DNA of 64,000 nucleotides from NCBI RefSeq assembly GCF_017114985.1, contig NZ_JABXKP010000097.1, positions 1 through 64,000 on the forward strand, written 5' to 3'. The position numbers and the translations under genes are program-made. How positions within the stretch are numbered: position 1 is the stretch's first letter; each line of letters starts with the position of its first letter. Below, piece after piece: positions 17,156 through 25,215 of the stretch. The DNA comes from Nostoc sp. JL33 (lineage in GTDB: Bacteria > Cyanobacteriota > Cyanobacteriia > Cyanobacteriales > Nostocaceae). The notes beneath the pieces are model-generated. The model was given only the letters and a program-made list of their open reading frames with translations. It did no database searches and had not been told where the DNA came from.

Positions 17156-19519
17156 TTATCTAATTCTTTGCGATGGCTTCCAACTATCCAAAGATCCTCG
17201 TATAGATGTTAATTCAAGCAGATATTTAGTCAGCTTGTCTTTGTGAATATTAAGAATTTCACGGATATGATCAGCCTCGGCTTCTTTGGTATTCCGTTCT
17301 TTCAGCAAGCTGTCAAAATCATCTTGAAACATTTTAATAAAGTCATTGATTTGCTGTTCTGCACTTCGAAAATCTTCCTCAATTTGTTTTTCAATGACTC
17401 GCTGTAAAAGCTTTTGGTTTTCTAACACCTGCTCATCTATCTTCTGCTTAATTTGTTTTGCTGTTTGGCGTAAGTCAATTTCGTAAAATTCATGCTTATC
17501 CTGGTATGAAACATCTACATAATAGGCTTTATTCGATTTACAACAACCACTGTCTTTTTTTGCTTCTTTTCGTGTGCGAGTAAACACCTCTTGCTGGTAT
17601 TGAATTTCTGCATCTATTCCTCGGAACTCAAAGCTAGGAAACTGAATATCATTTATATTTATATGAACGTTCAAAGATTGCCCAAGATATTGAGAAAGTT
17701 CATTTGATATCTGTTGAATATCTTCTTGTATTTTCTTAACTAAAGCTTCTCTTATTTTTGTCCCATCCCTAACTAGCTTATCTTGAGTGTCTAGCCACCA
17801 ACTTTGAATATGAGGAGCGCAAAAATCATTGATGGTACTGCCAATTTTCTGAGCTTCCGCTTTAGTTTTTGCTCTAATGATGTATGAGTCTGATATCTTC
17901 AACGAATTTTGATTCCCAGAATTAGAAATATTCAATGAGTCTGGAACAGATTGCTTCATACTGTCTAGCAAAGAGTTGCGTGTTTTGAGTGCTGTTTTAA
18001 GTCCTTTTCCTAAAACTTTGCCCACAAGAGGAATAAACTCTAGTACTGTTCCACCTATTTCTCCAGCAATAGCAAACCAGTCAACATCTTGATATACGCG
18101 ACTTTGTAAATTATCAGACTGTTTAATATTGTGTTCTGTGGATTTGCCTACCCTAGACTGAGCAATATGATCAATTTCATTTTGGATTTTATCTTTTGCT
18201 TCGTAAGCAAATATACTAACTCCTTGGATAAAACCCTTTACTAGTATTTCTTTTTGCTGTTCTACAGACTTTTTTACAGTTGCAACCTTAATTTTAGTAA
18301 ATTCAGAATGTCTCCGGTAATCCTCTACTTTTATTTTGAGGGATTCAATCGTTATATCCCAAGCACCAAACTGTGTATTCAAAGAATTTTCAATTGCCTT
18401 TGCTGCTTTATCAAGTTTTGCCAAAGCATCACTGAGAAGATTCCAACCAGCATTTTGAGTTATGGTTTCAATAACTATTTTTTGAATAGTAGGTAAGCCA
18501 CTATCCTCTAAAGCTTTTGGTGCAATTTCTGATGGCAACGGTATTACCTTTCTACCTTTAGCATCTCTTTCAGCATATTTTGCACTAAAAAAATCTTCAA
18601 AATCCTTTATCTGGCTATCTGTTGCTTTATCTTGTTGAATTAATTTCGCCAAAAGTCCTTGTCTAGAGCTTGCAGGATAGATAATTGGATTTGGAAAGCC
18701 AAAGGTAGTTAACTCTCGTTTCAAGTCCTCTATGACATCAGCAATTTCTCTATCTTTTTCTGTCTTCTGATCGACTTTGTTAAGGATGAAGTAAATCTTA
18801 CCTGTGTTCTCAGATAAAATTTCCTGACGATTTTCTCTAACATCCTTAAACAAATCTGAAATAGCATTATCTTTGTAGGAAGCGTAATTTAAAACAAATA
18901 AAATTGCATTGCATTCTCGCAGCGCTTTCAGTGTAGTTTCCTTTAGTTTTACATTGAAATTGGTAGACTCCCACTCATTCGGGCCAGGAGTGTCAACTAA
19001 AGTAAAACCAGCAAGGGAAGAGAGTCCGCTAATAGCTTCGATAGGATACTCGATCTCAAAGCGTATGGTATCGTCAGGATTATCTTTCTCCCGAATCTCA
19101 CGGGTACGCACTAGAAATTTCTCTTGAATTTCTCCAGCATCACCTTCAGCAAGAACAATAGGTCGTCTTTGTCCCTCTCGGTATTCTAAAAGTCTGGGGA
19201 TTTGCCCAGATGGAATATGTCGAACGTCTGTACGGCAAATTGTACATGCTGCTGTCTCACTTGCCAGAACATCAGCACCAATCACGGCATTTAAAAAGGT
19301 ACTCTTGCCAGCTTTCATCGCCGCGATAACAGCCACCTGATATTTATTCTCTTTCAATTCGTGTAGCGCTTTGTTGATATCATCTTCGACACTCTGCAAA
19401 CCTTTGGTATCGTCTCCTTCACTGAGGCGACTTTGGCGAATTTCCTGAAGATACTGTAAAAGACCTGTACCAGCGTTATAAATGCTGTCGTGCGCTCCTT
19501 GGAACTGTTCAGAGGACAT
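17156..19519 (-). CDS. dynamin-family GTPase, large
   Basis: 787-aa membrane-remodelling-type GTPase. G1 is AMKAGKSTF (residues 67-75), G2 Thr follows in ACTICRTD, G3 is DTPG (176-179) and G4 NKVD (247-250), all canonical except Ala in place of the first P-loop Gly. Long helical stalk segments surround a hydrophobic stretch near 495-520 (GEIGGTVLEFIPLVGKVLGK) that may insert in the membrane. A GCC pair (DSGCC) near residue 655 and a Glu/Lys-rich coiled C-terminus follow. It is separate from the BDLP operon at 25-29 kb and differs clearly from those proteins. Function may be membrane repair or stress protection; this is inference. Confidence 0.85.
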   Translation of the reverse strand: MSSEQFQGAHDSIYNAGTGLLQYLQEIRQSRLSEGDDTKGLQSVEDDINKALHELKENKYQVAVIAAMKAGKSTFLNAVIGADVLASETAACTICRTDVRHIPSGQIPRLLEYREGQRRPIVLAEGDAGEIQEKFLVRTREIREKDNPDDTIRFEIEYPIEAISGLSSLAGFTLVDTPGPNEWESTNFNVKLKETTLKALRECNAILFVLNYASYKDNAISDLFKDVRENRQEILSENTGKIYFILNKVDQKTEKDREIADVIEDLKRELTTFGFPNPIIYPASSRQGLLAKLIQQDKATDSQIKDFEDFFSAKYAERDAKGRKVIPLPSEIAPKALEDSGLPTIQKIVIETITQNAGWNLLSDALAKLDKAAKAIENSLNTQFGAWDITIESLKIKVEDYRRHSEFTKIKVATVKKSVEQQKEILVKGFIQGVSIFAYEAKDKIQNEIDHIAQSRVGKSTEHNIKQSDNLQSRVYQDVDWFAIAGEIGGTVLEFIPLVGKVLGKGLKTALKTRNSLLDSMKQSVPDSLNISNSGNQNSLKISDSYIIRAKTKAEAQKIGSTINDFCAPHIQSWWLDTQDKLVRDGTKIREALVKKIQEDIQQISNELSQYLGQSLNVHININDIQFPSFEFRGIDAEIQYQQEVFTRTRKEAKKDSGCCKSNKAYYVDVSYQDKHEFYEIDLRQTAKQIKQKIDEQVLENQKLLQRVIEKQIEEDFRSAEQQINDFIKMFQDDFDSLLKERNTKEAEADHIREILNIHKDKLTKYLLELTSIRGSLDSWKPSQRIR

Positions 19520-19737
19520 AATTAATTATGTGAGGGAAAGTTTAGCTAAAGCACGTACAGCTTAAATTACTAATGAAAATATTCGCCTCAGTAATTGCAC
19601 TGTCACACTCAAGGCGATCGCAAGTTGTTAACAAAATTGCGATGTTGGTAAAGGCAGCTTCCCCATTTATCTGCATATATAGAAAATGAAATAGGAAGCG
19701 TGCTAGTATCAGGCAAAACGGAGCCAGTAAAGGATAT

Positions 19738-19947
19738 ATGTCAGAAATAAACTTAGATGAAATTAAACTTAAAGAACTGTTGAAAACAGTAATTGTTGAG
19801 GTACTTCAAGAGCAGAAAGAAATACTTTATGATTTATTGGCAGAAATCATGGAAGATATAGCCTTAGAAAGGGCTATTAAAGAAGGTGAAAATACTGAAA
19901 CTGTCAGCCGCGAAGCTATTTTCAAAATTTTGGATAGTAAAGGATGA
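19738..19947 (+). CDS. antitoxin of RelE/ParE-type pair
   Basis: 69 aa, acidic and helical (LKELLKTVIVEVLQEQKEIL), without a recognisable DNA-binding fold beyond its short N-terminus. It is assigned as antitoxin because it overlaps the following toxin gene by four bases (ATGA) and has the size and charge expected. AAAGGA lies 5-10 bases before the ATG. It probably binds and blocks the toxin and autoregulates the operon, as known for this class. Confidence 0.8.
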   Translation: MSEINLDEIKLKELLKTVIVEVLQEQKEILYDLLAEIMEDIALERAIKEGENTETVSREAIFKILDSKG

Positions 19948-20210
19948 ATATAGAGTTCAGAAAAAGCTTTGAGAAAGATTTAAATAATATTCGGGACGAA
20001 GCCTTACTTAAAAAGATTAAGGCAGTTATTGAAGAAGTAGAAAACGCCGAAAATCTAGTAGATATAAATAATATTAAAAAACTCCAAGCAGATGGTAATT
20101 ATTATCGCATCAGAATTGGAGATTACAGAGTTGGAATTGCAGTATCAGAGAGTGTAGTAATTTTTGTGAGAGTATTACACAGGAAAGATGTTTACAGGTA
20201 CTTTCCCTAG
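19944..20210 (+). CDS. RelE/ParE-superfamily toxin
   Basis: 88 aa. The pattern FRKSFEKDLNNIRD, then IKKLQADGNYYRIRIGDYRVGI, then VLHRKDVYRYFP is the typical RelE/StbE fold: N-terminal helix, beta-strands with basic YRIR and DYRVG residues, C-terminal RKDVYR. RelE-type toxins cleave mRNA on the ribosome; ParE types target gyrase, and this sequence looks closer to RelE. Translationally coupled to the antitoxin by the ATGA overlap. Confidence 0.88.
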   Translation: MNIEFRKSFEKDLNNIRDEALLKKIKAVIEEVENAENLVDINNIKKLQADGNYYRIRIGDYRVGIAVSESVVIFVRVLHRKDVYRYFP

Positions 20211-20257
20211 TGGAAGCGATCGCTTTAAGCATAACCCCTCTCACCCCTACGCCGCCC

Positions 20258-20383
20258 TTACAAAACCTCAAACTCTTCTACAGTTATCCCAGCTTGTCGT
20301 AAAATACTGCCCAGCGTACCAATAGTAATTTCTCGATGACGAGGCGCGATCGCAGTACGGCTTCCTTCATCGGTAGATTGCAC
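20258..20383 (-). pseudogene. HicA/YcfA-type toxin, C-terminal remnant
   Basis: The minus strand reads TAIAPRHREITIGTLGSILR and then QAGITVEEFEVL followed by a stop, matching the C-terminal part of HicA-family mRNA interferases (PxHxE..IGTLxSILRQAGI). The first ~40 residues with the catalytic GSHH are absent: a TAA closes the frame 21 bases upstream. No HicB is next to it. Overlaps a HIP1 site. Confidence 0.7.
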
Positions 20384-20499
20384 TTTCTTTTGATTTGATT
20401 ATAGGCTACAAGAAAACCGGAGATACATTGAAGGCGCAAACGCTTATTTGTTAAGATTTCCAGTGCGACAACATTGAAACAGGGCAACTTCTCATCACC

Positions 20500-21495
20500 A
20501 TGCCAACATCTACACTTGACGATAAAGACGCAGCAGCTATCCAAGCCGCCAGAGTTGGGGTTGCAATATGCGATCGCACCGCCTGGGGACGCATCAAAGT
20601 AGCTGGCGACGATCGCCTCAATTTCTTACACAACCAAAGTACTAACAATTTCCAAATACTCAAGCCTGGACAAGGTTGTGATACAGTTTTCGTCACTTCC
20701 ACAGCCAGAACAATTGATTTAGCAACCGCCTACGTTAGAGAAGATGCAGTAATCCTGCTAGTTTCACCCAACCGCCGCCAATATCTCATGGAATGGCTGG
20801 ATAAATATATTTTCTATGCCGATAAGGTGGAATTATCTGATATTACCCAATACACCAACACCTTCAGCCTGATTGGCCCAGGAAGCGACGCTGTTTTAGA
20901 AAAATTGGGTATTGGCGAACTCATCGGACAACCTTACGGAAGTCACAAAGTATACACAATTGCTCCGGCTGAGGGAGTGCGGATTGCTGTGGGTAGTGGG
21001 TTAGCCGCTCCTGGATACACCTTAACTTTCCCTTATACTGACAAAGAAACGGTGTGGAATAAATTATTAGAAGCTGGGGCGATAGAGATGAGCGATCGCG
21101 CTTGGGATGCATTGCGAATCTTACAAGGCCGCCCTGCGCCAGATGCGGAACTCACAGATGATTACAATCCTCTGGAAGTTGGTTTGTGGCAAACAATTTC
21201 TTTTACTAAAGGTTGCTATATTGGGCAGGAAACTATTGCTCGGTTAAATACATACAAAGGTGTAAAACAACACCTTTTGGGTATTCGTCTCAGTGCCCCT
21301 GCGGAAATTGGAAGTGCGATCGCAGTTGGAGATGAAAAGGTCGGCAAACTTACCAGTTACACCCAAACCACTGATGGTTACTTTGGACTAGGTTACATTC
21401 GCACTAAAGCTGGTGGCGTGGGGTTGAAAGTCAAAGTGGGAGAAACTGAAGGTGAAGTCATAGAAATCCCGTTTGTTTCTCATGAGTACCCATAA
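20500..21495 (+). CDS. ygfZ: folate-binding YgfZ/GcvT-like protein
   Basis: 331-aa tetrahydrofolate-binding protein related to the T protein of glycine cleavage, involved in maintenance of certain iron-sulfur enzymes. The hallmark KGCYIGQE is present near residue 237, and the N-terminal folate-binding fold is seen in GDDRLNFLHNQSTNNF near 36. The C-terminal barrel (GKLTSYTQTTDGYFGLGYIR) is intact. The start follows a weak ribosome site. Ends 5 bases before the stop of a convergent gene, so transcripts will overlap. Confidence 0.9.
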   Translation: MPTSTLDDKDAAAIQAARVGVAICDRTAWGRIKVAGDDRLNFLHNQSTNNFQILKPGQGCDTVFVTSTARTIDLATAYVREDAVILLVSPNRRQYLMEWLDKYIFYADKVELSDITQYTNTFSLIGPGSDAVLEKLGIGELIGQPYGSHKVYTIAPAEGVRIAVGSGLAAPGYTLTFPYTDKETVWNKLLEAGAIEMSDRAWDALRILQGRPAPDAELTDDYNPLEVGLWQTISFTKGCYIGQETIARLNTYKGVKQHLLGIRLSAPAEIGSAIAVGDEKVGKLTSYTQTTDGYFGLGYIRTKAGGVGLKVKVGETEGEVIEIPFVSHEYP

Positions 21496-21500
21496 GTAAT

Positions 21501-22460
21501 TCAAGTTAAAACATCTTCTTTATTCCTAGCGCCGTAACAAAATTCATCTACCCAAGAAGCTATACTACGGGCATTTGTGGTTGGTAAATTTACTTTGATT
21601 TTAACATCTTCTGGTTGAATATTCGGTTGTTTGCCGTTGCTTTTAACCTCAGTAGGAATTGCTAGCGATGCTCCAGAAGGGAGCCGCCCAAGGGGCGATC
21701 GCACTGGTTTGCCATTACTGGAAATCTCAGTAGTAATTGCCAACGATGCGCCCACAGGGATTCGGCTAGATGGCGCGTTGCTTTTAACTTCGGTAGCTAA
21801 TGCCACAGATGCCATAGTTTTGGCTTTGCTGTTAACCTCACTGGTCATTGTCGCCGATCCTCCTGAAGGTAACTGACCAGAGTGCCAGCGTACTGGTTGA
21901 TATTCCCTTAGCAAACCGGAGGATGGCGTTTTTGCCGGAGTATCTGGAGCAATTTTAGTTGCATTTGCTACTACCAACTCAGGTTTGCGTGTGCGAACTA
22001 CCTCAGTTGTAGCTGTAATTGATGGCACAAGTTCATCGGCGCGTGACAAGTTAGAATCTAGAGTTTTGGCAAGAGAATGAAGCGCAATCTTGCTGGCAGT
22101 TACAGCCGATGACAGATGTTGATCCTCAGAATGCTTCTCATCTGGCGACTCGCTTTCAACTTGGTTTATAGCCATAGAATGCTCTGATTTTATTAAACAT
22201 AACTCTTGATCAGGATTGAAGTTAAGACCTAAAGCGGCGACTATTTTATCTGGATCGTTATTCAGATCCAGCATAAAAGTAAGTATTTCATCAAACTGGG
22301 GTTCTAGAACAGACAGTGTTGCCAAAATAAAACCGGACAAAGGACGGCGCAGGCCATCGTAAGTCCCCCAAATTCGGATTTTGACCAGCCAGGAAATATT
22401 TTGCTCGTAGTAACTCAGCCAGTTTTGTTTTAAGGATTGACGCAGCTGTTGGATATTCAT
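21501..22460 (-). CDS. DUF5331-like cyanobacterial protein
   Basis: 319 aa. The conserved N-terminal domain (residues 1-100: NIQQLRQSLKQNWLSYYEQN, DGLRRPLSGFILATLSVLEPQ, LDLNNDPDKIVAALGLNF) is typical of a cyanobacterial family I recall as DUF5331. The rest is low-complexity Ser/Ala/Thr with degenerate ~25-residue repeats (SNGKPVRSPLGRLPSGASLAI and shorter variants) ending in a conserved ASWVDEFCYG. The start at 22460 has TGAGG seven bases upstream; an upstream Met exists at 22496 but lacks one. Function unknown. Codirectional with the ferredoxin gene upstream (48-base gap). Confidence 0.7.
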   Translation of the reverse strand: MNIQQLRQSLKQNWLSYYEQNISWLVKIRIWGTYDGLRRPLSGFILATLSVLEPQFDEILTFMLDLNNDPDKIVAALGLNFNPDQELCLIKSEHSMAINQVESESPDEKHSEDQHLSSAVTASKIALHSLAKTLDSNLSRADELVPSITATTEVVRTRKPELVVANATKIAPDTPAKTPSSGLLREYQPVRWHSGQLPSGGSATMTSEVNSKAKTMASVALATEVKSNAPSSRIPVGASLAITTEISSNGKPVRSPLGRLPSGASLAIPTEVKSNGKQPNIQPEDVKIKVNLPTTNARSIASWVDEFCYGARNKEDVLT

Positions 22461-22508
22461 TGGATGCCTCACTTCAGTCAACAAGATTGCAGACATTGAT
22501 ATTGTTAA

Positions 22509-22847
22509 TTAGTTTGATTCCTGGGGATGAAACCGATAATAGAGCATCTGTTGGACTCTTTGGCCACCTAGCAAATGATTTTCTATCAGTAGAGATACTT
22601 CATTGGGTTGAACGCCACTATACCAGACTATATCTGGTAATACCAGCACCATCGGCCCATTGCCACATTGTCCCAAGCAGCTGCTAGCCGTTACCGTTAC
22701 ACCAGGGATTGGCAAAGCTGCAAAAGCTGCTAATACCTTGGCTGCACCTTGCTTTTTGCAAGTGCGATTTTGACAAACCCGCACACATTTAGGAGAAGAG
22801 GGTTGGTCTATTGTGGGGAAGTTTGATGGTTGAGTTATGTTTGACAT
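22509..22847 (-). CDS. thioredoxin-like [2Fe-2S] ferredoxin
   Basis: 112 aa. Cysteines in VCQNRTCKKQG (near 25-30) and SSCLGQCGNGP (near 57-61) match the four cluster ligands of thioredoxin-fold ferredoxins such as Aquifex Fd and the NuoE C-terminal domain. Predicted to carry one [2Fe-2S] cluster and act as a small electron carrier or sensor. Codirectional with cysteine synthase upstream (124-base gap) and the DUF5331-like gene downstream; a link to sulfur metabolism is possible. Confidence 0.85.
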   Translation of the reverse strand: MSNITQPSNFPTIDQPSSPKCVRVCQNRTCKKQGAAKVLAAFAALPIPGVTVTASSCLGQCGNGPMVLVLPDIVWYSGVQPNEVSLLIENHLLGGQRVQQMLYYRFHPQESN

Positions 22848-22971
22848 TTTTTAACGTAGACGTGGAGCGGCTTCCCGCAGGGTACCACAGAGGCACAGAG
22901 GAGAAGGAGATGGGAAGAGGGGGAGATGAGGGAGAATAAATAACTCATGCCCTATGCCCAATTCCTCATAA

Positions 22972-23946
22972 CTAATCTATTGAAAGTCCTTTTGAGGCTA
23001 GCCATTCAGGGTTGAATATCCGCGACTGATAGCGGGAACCACTATCACATAAGATGGTGACAATGGTATGTCCTGGCCCCAACTGCTTCGCTAGGGCAAC
23101 AGCTGCACCAACATTAATACCTGTTGAACCGCCCATTAACAGCCCATCTTTCCTTAGCAGTTGGTAAACTACCCGTAAAGCTTCTTCGTCATCTATTTGG
23201 ATGGCATCATCAGCAGGTGCGCCTTCCATATTGGCTGTGACACGACCGTTACCGATGCCTTCGGTGATGGAATTTCCTTCTGTATTGAGTTCGCCGGTTT
23301 TGACATAGCTATAAAGTGCGCTACCCAATGGGTCGGCAACAACGCATTTAATCGCCGGATTTTGTTCTTTCAAGTACAACGCCACACCAGCATAAGTACC
23401 ACCAGTACCAGTTGCAGTTGTCCATGCATCTATTTTACCATCTGTCTGCATCCAAATTTCTGGCCCTGTGGTTTCATAGTGGGCGCGGCGGTTGGCTAAG
23501 TTATCAAACTGATTCGCCCAAATAGCGTTTTCCAACTCAGCAGCGACTCTGCCAGATAGCTTGACGTAGTTGTTTGGGTCTTTGTAAGGTACAGCAGGGA
23601 CGGGACGAACTTCTGCGCCTAGTGCTGTCAGTGCGTCTATCTTTTCTTGTGACTGAGTATCGGGAATAATAATTAGGCATTTGTAGCCTTTGGCGTTGCA
23701 AATATGCGCCAGCCCAATGCCAGTATTACCAGCAGTTCCTTCTACAACTGTGCCGCCGGGTTTGAGTAGACCTTTCTCTTCTGCGTCTTGGATGATATAA
23801 AGTGCGGCGCGGTCTTTAACGGAACCGCCAGGATTGAGAAATTCTGCTTTAGCGAGGATTTCACATCCTGTTTCTTCACTAAAGCTGTTTAAGCGAATTA
23901 GGGGTGTGTTGCCAACAGCACCGACGAAGCCATTCTTAATATCCAT
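22972..23946 (-). CDS. cysK: cysteine synthase (O-acetylserine sulfhydrylase)
   Basis: 324-aa PLP enzyme that forms cysteine from O-acetylserine and sulfide. The PLP lysine is in GGSVKDRAA near residue 44, the Asn loop is GTAGNTGIGLA near 70, and the Gly-rich phosphate loop is TGTGGTYAG near 178. The Asn-loop reads EGTAGNTGIGLA rather than the EPTSGNTGIALA of enterobacterial CysK, so it belongs to a different subgroup with wide distribution in cyanobacteria and fungi. Other PLP beta-replacement activities such as cystathionine beta-synthase are less likely because there is no CBS domain. First gene of a minus-strand run of three. Confidence 0.9.
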   Translation of the reverse strand: MDIKNGFVGAVGNTPLIRLNSFSEETGCEILAKAEFLNPGGSVKDRAALYIIQDAEEKGLLKPGGTVVEGTAGNTGIGLAHICNAKGYKCLIIIPDTQSQEKIDALTALGAEVRPVPAVPYKDPNNYVKLSGRVAAELENAIWANQFDNLANRRAHYETTGPEIWMQTDGKIDAWTTATGTGGTYAGVALYLKEQNPAIKCVVADPLGSALYSYVKTGELNTEGNSITEGIGNGRVTANMEGAPADDAIQIDDEEALRVVYQLLRKDGLLMGGSTGINVGAAVALAKQLGPGHTIVTILCDSGSRYQSRIFNPEWLASKGLSID

Positions 23947-24040
23947 TTTGACTGTACCTGTGTGAGTATCTATAAAAATTTTGGCTTATAGCGGTGGCAT
24001 GATTTACATCTGATTTGCCTAAAATCCTACGATGCGTACA

Positions 24041-24625
24041 CTACCAAATTTTACTCATATTCAAAATAAACCCAGGTAATACCGATTCACCGCTAACAGT
24101 CGCGGGATTTTCCAGACATTCCTCTGGTACACCAGGACGATAAATATAGACTCGGCGATGCTTGCGGTCAATTAGCAAGCCTAGCTGTACTCCTGGCTCC
24201 CTCATATATTCTGCCATTTTCTCCTTCAAGGGTTGGAGGTTATCAGAAAGCGATCGCAGTTCAATTACAAAATCTGGACAGATGGGGGCAAATCTTTGCT
24301 GTTGTTCTGGGGAGAGAGCATTCCACCGTTCCAGTTTAATCCAGGAAGCATCAGGCGATCTATCTGCACCTGTTGATAGCTTAAATCCTGTGCTGGAGTC
24401 AAAACAAGTACCTGTCCCGTCTTTTCCTGCCCAAACATATAATTGACCAGCTAGGTTGAAGTTACGATTACCTGTCTCTGAACCAGTGGGCGGCATAATT
24501 GATATTTCTCCAAATTGATTCCGCTCAATGCGTAATTCACGATTAACCTGACAAAAATCAAAAAACTGCTCGTCTGTCATTTGCATTGAGGGAGGAATTT
24601 GCACAACTAAAGGGGATGAAAACAT
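24041..24625 (-). CDS. Uma2-family putative restriction-like nuclease
   Basis: 194-aa member of the Uma2/DUF820 family, PD-(D/E)XK-fold proteins greatly expanded in cyanobacteria, biochemical role unproven. Motifs: SPDASW near residue 98, the PDFVIELRS core (Asp/Glu) near 130, a Lys-containing helix (LQPLKEKMAEYM) and the final strand RRVYIYRP. The start at 24625 is supported by AGAGGAAA 6-13 bases upstream; the frame extends 22 codons further without a ribosome site. Isolated, divergent from the dynamin operon. Confidence 0.85.
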   Translation of the reverse strand: MFSSPLVVQIPPSMQMTDEQFFDFCQVNRELRIERNQFGEISIMPPTGSETGNRNFNLAGQLYVWAGKDGTGTCFDSSTGFKLSTGADRSPDASWIKLERWNALSPEQQQRFAPICPDFVIELRSLSDNLQPLKEKMAEYMREPGVQLGLLIDRKHRRVYIYRPGVPEECLENPATVSGESVLPGFILNMSKIW

Positions 24626-24796
24626 GATGATTTCCTCTAGGTTTTGCTGTCTACCCGACTGGCTTGTATTTCTTATTCTTACGCAAGTCATTCTTATGGT
24701 GAGAGCGCATTCCCCGATTCCGGTCTAATTCTGCAAACATTTTGGCAGGCGATGAAAATTAAAATAGTAATTTTACTGGTGTTAAAAAACGTAAGT

Positions 24797-24810
24797 GTAA
24801 GTTACTATAC
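24797..24810 (+). promoter_or_regulatory. NtcA-box-like palindrome upstream of dynamin operon
   Basis: GTAAGTTACTATAC fits the NtcA consensus GTA-N8-TAC exactly. It lies 63 bases before the first gene of the operon. I do not see a good -10 box at the usual ~22-base spacing, so this is tentative. Confidence 0.3.
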
Positions 24811-24872
24811 TGCATGAATGAGGACGAGTGAATGCTGACATCTTTTCATTGTCCTAAATGGGGTGAACACCG

Positions 24873-25199
24873 ATGACATCTGAAAGCAATCGCCAAAAAG
24901 AACTTGATCACCGAGAACGTGCATTACGAGAACGAGAAGTTGAATTGCGACTCCGGGAAATGGAAAGTAACATCCATGTTAACGATGGGGCTTTTCATGA
25001 AACTGTAAAGCATCAACCAGAAAATTCCCAAAAACCTTGGATGAACAAAGTGATTCTGGGTGGGAAGCTGTTTGTTCTTGGTGTGGGAGTGCTGGTTGCA
25101 GTAAAAATAGCCTCAGTGCTGGCTGGGTTTATTATTGTTGCTGCACTGGGGTGGATGTCTTACAAATTATTTTTGGAATCTAAAAAAACCAATCTTTAA
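24873..25199 (+). CDS. small coiled-coil membrane protein before BDLP
   Basis: 108 aa. The N-terminal half is a highly charged coiled coil with repeated Arg/Glu heptads (HRERALREREVELRLREMES); the C-terminal half is a pair of close hydrophobic helices (LFVLGVGVLVAVKIASVLAGFIIVAALGW). There is no enzymatic motif. It ends 16 bases before the BDLP start, so the two are very probably cotranscribed, and it may anchor or recruit the dynamin at the membrane; that is inference from context only. Confidence 0.75.
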   Translation: MTSESNRQKELDHRERALREREVELRLREMESNIHVNDGAFHETVKHQPENSQKPWMNKVILGGKLFVLGVGVLVAVKIASVLAGFIIVAALGWMSYKLFLESKKTNL

Positions 25200-25215
25200 T
25201 AAAGGTGTAACTATT

